From Takakia lepidozioides (lineage: Eukaryota; Streptophyta; Takakiopsida; Takakiales; Takakiaceae), in assembly GCA_030704615.1 (NCBI GenBank), contig CM060734.1:34426042-34490041 (forward strand): a stretch of DNA of 64,000 nucleotides. Direction: 5' to 3'. The notes under the pieces were generated by a model. It saw only the letters and a program-made list of their open reading frames with translations. It was not told where the DNA came from and did no database searches. The first letter of the stretch is position 1, and every line of letters starts with the position of its first letter. Position numbers and translations under genes: made by a program. Below, piece by piece: positions 58,440-64,000 of the stretch.

Positions 58440-59730
58440 GCACGCACACACACACACAGAGCAAATGGAAATCACATACCGCAGCATCAGAATTGGAATC
58501 TTCAGGAACTGTTAGAGACCGTGTCCCATCCATCCAAAAGCCTCCTCGGTTTGACCAGGCACTTAAAACATCCTCATAATTCAACCTTAAAGATGGCACT
58601 TGTCGCAAATCTTCCTCACTTAGTCCCTGAAGGGAACACCGCAACATCTCCTCTGCCTCTTTCTTAATCTGGTCAGAGTAGCCAACAAAATTCTCAGTCT
58701 TCACCTTCCCGGTATAGAATGTGGCAAAGGCACCGCTGCCCCCCTCGCTTTCTACCCCTCCCCCTCCATCACCAGTTTCAGAGGTACCTCCTGCTTCAGA
58801 AGAATCTCCACCATCTCCCTCAAAGGCATCCGAGCTCCCTCTAAGAGCCAAATCAAAATTTAACCCATCAATGCTCAAATCTCTGTTTCCGCAAAGATCC
58901 ATATCACCAAAACCATCCATGCCTGGAATTTCTCCGCTTATGAAGTTCCCAGAATCCCCTACCAACGATATGGTTCCGTCAATTTCACAGACCAGATCCA
59001 CTCCAGAATCCAAGTAGTCGTCTGGGTCACATCCATCAGGAACCAGAAACTGATCAGTGTCATCACTGAGATCTTGCTGCGCTGCTTGCGCTGCCTTGCC
59101 TTTGAAATACTCAGCCAACGGATGCGTTGACGTCGAGTGTCCCTCGTGGAAGCCTGCATTGTGACCTGGCGATAAGTCAGTGTCATGGGGGTCTGGAATC
59201 ACGGTTATGAAAGCCGGAACCTCGTGGGTCCTCTCGTCCGGCGCCTCCTCACTCTCGGGCGGAGTTCCAGGCTCCGGCTTCACCTTGGCATTGAGCGCCT
59301 CTCTACGACTTCTGTGGATTTTGTGGGGGGGACCATCATCTCCACCGGGAGAAACTTTCAAATGTGCGTAAGACCCTCTTAAGTGAGGATGTGGCCGGCT
59401 TGTTCTGGACCGCTTTCTGGAGGGCAGGACTTGGGCTCGACGATTTCCCACTCCGTTATCATTCTTGGATTTCTTTGAGTGATCAGAGGAAGAACGTCGG
59501 TGTATCTTCATCGGGGCTCCACTGGGCGATAATCGAACTCTCTCATGGCGGAGGGCGAGCGCATTGGCACTGTGCACAGCCCCGTCACATCTCTCACAGA
59601 GGTAGGCTTCATCCGCTGCGCAATACAAACGCGCCCTCTGAAGACCACATACATCACAAGCGCGCGTTGCTCTTCCAGCAAGCGCCATGGCCGTAGCCAC
59701 ACTCCTGTTCCCATTCTTACCAGTCGTCAT
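57216..59730 (-). CDS. COL-like: CONSTANS-like transcription factor, one B-box plus CCT domain
   Basis: Exons in transcript order on the - strand: 59730-58480, 57625-57407 and 57248-57216, for 500 residues. Residues 25-62 form one B-box: [13 protein letters not shown], then [11 protein letters not shown] and a final His, with the spacing C-x2-C-x8-C-x2-D-x4-C-x2-C-x4-H-x8-H. A basic stretch near residue 100 (SRKRSR) is a likely NLS. A long acidic, Gly/Ser-rich middle follows. The CCT domain begins near residue 454 ([37 protein letters not shown]) and is split by the last intron before GRFVKR. This is the layout of the single-B-box COL group (COL16-like), nuclear regulators of light, flowering-time or stress responses. 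CCT domains bind DNA with NF-Y subunits. The start is the first ATG after an in-frame TGA upstream; a later ATG at codon 15 is also possible. Confidence 0.92.
58409..58460. repeat. Compound (CT)n(CA)n microsatellite in COL intron 1
   Basis: About 14 CT units (58411-58439) followed by a CA-rich run (58440-58458), just 20-70 bp inside the intron from the exon 1 donor (58480). Confidence 0.9.
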
Positions 59731-60589
59731 GTCTCTAGTTCCCTCACTACCTTCTGGGAAAATCCCAATGATCTCTCTCTTCCCTCCCGCACTCGTAAAC
59801 AAAGGCACTCAAACGGGAGAGATTTTAACCTTCTCACGGCCCACAGTACTGAGACAGTGACACATTATATTGTACATACATACACCTTCCTCTGTCACTG
59901 GCACTGAATTTCAAAGAAGGAGAAGCCCAACAATTCCTTACTAACAAAAGGACAAGCCCAACCTGCAATCACCATAGCTGCAGCTGGGATGTTATTCTTC
60001 CTCCTCATTCCGCACTCACCTTCCCAATACAGTTCTGACAGTTCAAACTTCAGTTATTCAAAGAAAAACCAGTAGACTTATCACTTTGTCTTTCTCCTGG
60101 AGAACGTGTCGGCAGATTTTTGAACGTACTAAACTAGAGCCAGTGGCTATATAATGCCAGCCATGAGATATAGAGCTAAAGAAACAGAACTAGAGCTGTC
60201 TCAGAAAGACAGAAAGGTCGCCAGAAAGTGCTGCAAAGTAAACCCACAACGTCTACCCACTGACTCACAGGGAAGACAAAGAAAGCTCTGAACAAGATCG
60301 CAAAATTCCCGCTGTGTGCAGCTGAGCCACGACTAAAACTACGGTTTCCCTATGGCGTGGAGCCAGCAGCAGCCGGACTAGTCTAACACGAGACTAGTCC
60401 AACACGAGACAGAAACGATCTCAAAAGGGAAAGTGAGAGACATGCGAGAGCCAACAGGACTGTACATCGTGTGAGGTGAACCACAAGCAGATAAAGTCCA
60501 CGAAAAGAGAATGGAAAGCTCAGACTGAATGCATATATGGCTTGCTCTGCCTCCTCGTAACTCCATAGCACCAGTAAAGATCATACCTG

Positions 60590-60900
60590 CAGCGAGAGCA
60601 GCTCGCCCTCTCCACTCTCACACCACCCTGGGCCCCGCACCCAGACCCCACCGTCTCCCCCCCTTCCCTTCGGGCCCTCGCCGCCTCGATCCGCATCTCA
60701 ATTAGGTTTCGCCATGTGCTTTCCGCCAACCTGAGCTCGCCGCCTGGAAAGCGCACCCTAATATCGACATCTTCTCCGTCGCCCCGTTCCCACTGTCCCC
60801 AGCAGAACAGCGACAGCGATGGATGACTGACGCCGAGACCGAATCCTCATCCACAAAGTACCGCCGGCTGCACGGAAACCTGGATGAACGCACCTCCTTA
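60590..60900 (-). other. Possible non-coding first exon of the COL gene
   Basis: GC-rich block upstream of the COL coding start. On the - strand it ends in a good donor, CTGCAG|GTATGA, at 60590. Acceptor-like sequences occur nearer the ATG. This suggests a leader exon with a ~0.7 kb 5' UTR intron. Inferred from splice-site appearance and base composition only. Confidence 0.35.
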
Positions 60901-60951
60901 TTCATCCGTCCGCGGTAAAGAGAAATATCGCGAGAGGATCCCGGCGCGGGC

Positions 60952-61061
60952 CTGTGATTGGCCGGGGGGTAACGCTATCCAAACTCTGCACCCTCATTGG
61001 CCGCCCAGGTCCTGAAGGTGCCACTCGCTCATTGGCTCTGCCTCGCCATTGGATATGGCAG
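60952..61061 (-). promoter_or_regulatory. Cluster of four CCAAT boxes upstream of the COL gene
   Basis: ATTGG (CCAAT on the - strand, the COL strand) at 60957-60961, 60996-61000, 61031-61035 and 61048-61052. They lie just beyond the GC-rich candidate leader exon, where a core promoter would be expected. CCAAT boxes bind the NF-Y complex. Confidence 0.55.
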
Positions 61062-64000
61062 CCCTGTACCTTCTCCGTATACGCCCTTGCCCCGCATACG
61101 ACAAACCCTAGTTGCCTTTACCCCTACCCGCGGTCACCTTTCCACCCCGGATTTCAGGACTGGGGCCTCTCTCTCTCTCTCTTTCTCTCTTTCGCCTGCC
61201 CGCTCCTATTTCACATCTTTGATTTGTTGATGGCTGCTTCAAGGATGTCGAGGCTGCAATGATATGAGAAATAAAGTTGAGGCATTCAAGGTTTTGCTCG
61301 CATTTCGATGCAGAATGTCGTTCACCATGAATTGATCTGAGCCGTGATGAGCGTGGAGCGTAGGTGTGTTGCACTCACTTTGAAGGGCCCACTAAAAGGT
61401 GTCTAGACTCTAGTCTCTACTGACTGCAGATGGCAGGCGTTCTCCCAGGTACATATCACGGTACATATCTACTTACGCGTGCTGCTGGCTACCATGCCCA
61501 CTACTTTACACCCCTGACCTGTGCAGAACTTGACTGCCAGGAACATCCGGTACTCGCGTTCGTAGTTCCTGTACATTCATGCAAGTTCGATGTCGGACAT
61601 TGGACGTCAGATTGTTTGTAAAAAGCCAACGCCGACACAAACCCATGTGACTTGCTCTTCCACTTCGCAGTTCCCAGATACCGATTACTTATGAGCGTCA
61701 CAAATGCAACATTCCTTGTTTGTTTGTTCGGTAGAAACACAAGGCTGGAGCAATTGATGCGAACTGCATAAAAAACAGGAAACACCCTGCGTCGGCTAAA
61801 AACAGAACTCACTCTTCCTCATCAGATATTCTTGCCCTTCCAACTTGTCTTTTATCGCTGCTATAACTGCATAACTAAACTAACACTAATAACCAGTGCC
61901 ACACTCGCCCACAGTTAACCACGGTTAATAACAGTGGGACGCAAGACGCAACGGTACAGGGCGACCGGGTAGGCCCAGTCGTCGATTACCGGCGCACTGG
62001 ATGGTGTCGGTGGATGGGCCCACTGCCCTTGTCAGGCTCACTTTATGCAAAAGTGACTCACTTATCTCCACACAGCCTAGTAGCCAGCGACCGGCAGACC
62101 GGCTGCAAGCGGCGACCACCCGGAACACCTCATTATCATTGTCGGCCTGCCGCCCTGCATTTCCTATACTCTTCTGAGGTAGGTACCTACTTCCTCTTTA
62201 TTTCACTGTGTTGTACTGAGTACACACTACCCACCTCCCTAGCCAAGTAGGTGTACTGTCTGACGTGTTTTACCTACCCTCTACACAAGATTCCCCTATG
62301 TCTACACCTAGGATCATCCTCATGCCTCCATTCATTCATCCACTCGAAGGTGACTCTGTCTACGAATGGTTCTGTAGAATCTGACTCCGTAGTGTTTTAT
62401 AGGTAGTCCAGATTTCGACTTGGGAAAATGGGTCCGACAGCTACTTGTACAAAGGAATTATGGTGGATAAAATCCGGAATTTTGGCCAAAAAGCGGCGGT
62501 ACCTAGTTGCCAGCGTGGACCAGTTAAACGTGCCTCCTGGTATTTAGCAACTTTCCTGACCCTGCCAGCTCGATATTCTCGCCACATGGGCACTGGGTAG
62601 AATTCAAATGTGGCACCGCCTGCGATTCGGAAAAAATGAAAACCAAAACAGGCGTCCGCTACGTACTGCACGAACAAATGATATTTCTGGATGATTCTGC
62701 AATCAAGCCTCTCGTGCACCCCTTGGAGACACGTGTGAGACACCACACGTGTAGCGGCCATTGCGCACACGTTCGAGTGGCCCAGGAGCGCCACCGCACT
62801 TCCCACAATTCTGTTGACGCGTCCCTCCCTCCACGTTTCACGCCGCCGCGCCGTTGGATCCTCCTGTGGCTGCATTACGTCGATAAATTAGAAATACGTT
62901 GGTATATATACATATTGAGTTGAGGCCATGTATGTACGTATTTACTAACCCTGCCATGCTCATCATTTCTCTGAGACATACTGTCCCACATACTGTACGA
63001 ATTCGCGTGCGTAGCGGCTTTGATGGACAGTTACCGTGAGCATGACGCTCTGCGCGCGAGACTCATGATGATAACCCTGCCGCACGCCCATTCCAGGAGG
63101 GCCACGTGGAAAAATCAATACGATAGATCCGATGCCACCCAAAAAGTGCAGTTTTAGGTTTTGTTGTTTCTCGTCGATTATCGTCGTCGTCGTCCGGCAG
63201 CTATCGTCGTCGTTATCCGTCCGGAATCCAATCTTTGGGGACATGAATACCTAGTCTAGTGCTAGGTGGTAAATAATATCTTACAGTCGGAAATCCATGG
63301 ACGAATGAAATGCGCCAGCTTGCCTATCCAAGATTAGTTACTCATTTTTTCGGATTTGGGAATATTATAGAATTTAGAGATGGATAGGAAGGGCGGCAGG
63401 TGACTCATCATCAGCTACTTACCCACAGTCTAACCATACCCTAGAAATCTAACCTGCGGGGGTCGAACCCAGGCGGGACCGCCCGGAAAAGTGGGCGGAA
63501 TTAGTCAGCACCGCTGTGAGTGCTGGCGGGCGTGGGCCCCCGGTCATGATGGCGACTTTCCGAGAGCCAGCGCACACGTGCCAGATGGAGCTACTTTTTG
63601 CATGCAACTCTTTCGTTTGCATGCCCGAGTCCCGAGCTCGGGCCTCATTGAATGGTGAGCTTCCCCATTGCTCTCACCTCGGAGACTGGAGTGCCAGAAA
63701 AGAAAAAAGAATGATCGTATAGTGAGAGTCCATGTAAGCAAGGATTATAAGTTATTGTCTCTGTCATCTCTTTCCCCCGCCATCAATTCTCGTGAAGAGA
63801 CAAGCTGTTGGATCATTCAAGTTGCAGCTTCCCAATATGCGCTAGATATTTTTAGTGCACTTGTCCTGATTTCTAGTTTGTAGTGTGAATAGCTTGCCGA
63901 AGCTCTATTCATAGACAAGTAATGATTAGTGAATGGCCCACCATGCAGAGTTTTGTGCTGCGAGTACCTATACCGGTAGTAAGGAGTTCGATCTTATAAT
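61062..64000. other. Right-hand intergenic region
   Basis: CT-rich run at 61167-61190; a copy of the dispersed repeat at 62425-62650; a GTC/CGT trinucleotide run near 63172-63215; a pair of GCATGC/CATGCA words near 63599-63624. No gene is recognised up to the edge. Confidence 0.45.
62425..62650 (+). repeat. Dispersed ~230-bp repeat, copy 3
   Basis: Near full-length match to the reverse complement of 29605-29846, and its 3' half matches 44231-44330. Shared words include CAGCTACTTGTACAAAGG, GTGGACCAGTTAAA, TTCTCGCCACATGGGC and CTGGGTAGAATT. Confidence 0.75.

Noticed and set aside
63455-63475. GGTTCGACCCC on the - strand, a match to the tRNA/SINE B box
   Set aside because: No A box at the required distance and no tRNA fold around it.

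Overview
This window is nuclear DNA of a land plant. Every confident gene is split by spliceosomal introns, and the families are those of a green plant: an LDL3-type histone demethylase, SIP1-clade trihelix factors, a CONSTANS-like B-box/CCT factor, and the U11/U12-25K minor-spliceosome protein. The long introns full of repeats, and a kappa-class glutathione transferase (not one of the usual flowering-plant GST classes), make me lean towards a non-flowering plant (bryophyte, lycophyte or fern). I cannot name the species.

Layout. 1-20 kb: two tandem copies of an LDL3-like lysine-specific demethylase on the + strand. Copy A enters from outside the left edge, so only its 3' two-fifths is visible. 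Copy B (7584-19746) appears complete: SWIRM, FAD/amine oxidase and SRI-like tail. Its largest intron holds a 5'-inverted LINE. The matching intron of copy A holds a MITE-like element instead. 20-23.6 kb: no recognised gene. 23.6-38.8 kb: two tandem SIP1-clade trihelix genes of three exons each, sharing a possible upstream ORF, both introns, GA-rich 3' ends and a conserved downstream segment. Gene 2 has minisatellite-like repeats in its introns. 39-41 kb: a second, inverted copy of the MITE-like element and short tandem repeats. 41.3-43.8 kb: a five-exon kappa-class GST on the - strand. 45-51 kb: transposon-rich ground with a decayed copia integrase split by an ankyrin-gene fragment, about 18 direct copies of a perfect or near-perfect palindrome, and a decayed LINE whose reverse transcriptase is split by a PPR-gene fragment. 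52 kb: a terminal-inverted-repeat element flanked by TTAA. 53.8-55.5 kb: U11/U12-25K gene (+). 57.2-59.7 kb: one-B-box CONSTANS-like gene (-), with a cluster of four CCAAT boxes about 1.2 kb upstream. The rest has no recognised gene but carries one of three copies of a dispersed repeat.

The genes do not form a pathway, although several act on chromatin or transcription. LDL3-type enzymes remove H3K4 methylation on transcribed genes, while the trihelix and CONSTANS-like proteins are DNA-binding regulators. The main theme is genome structure: tandem gene duplication, introns growing by local tandem duplication, and host gene fragments lodged inside retroelements. Exon borders were set by reading the DNA, keeping frame across GT-AG (one GC-AG) junctions and comparing paralogues with remembered family sequences. 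No transcript data or searches were available.
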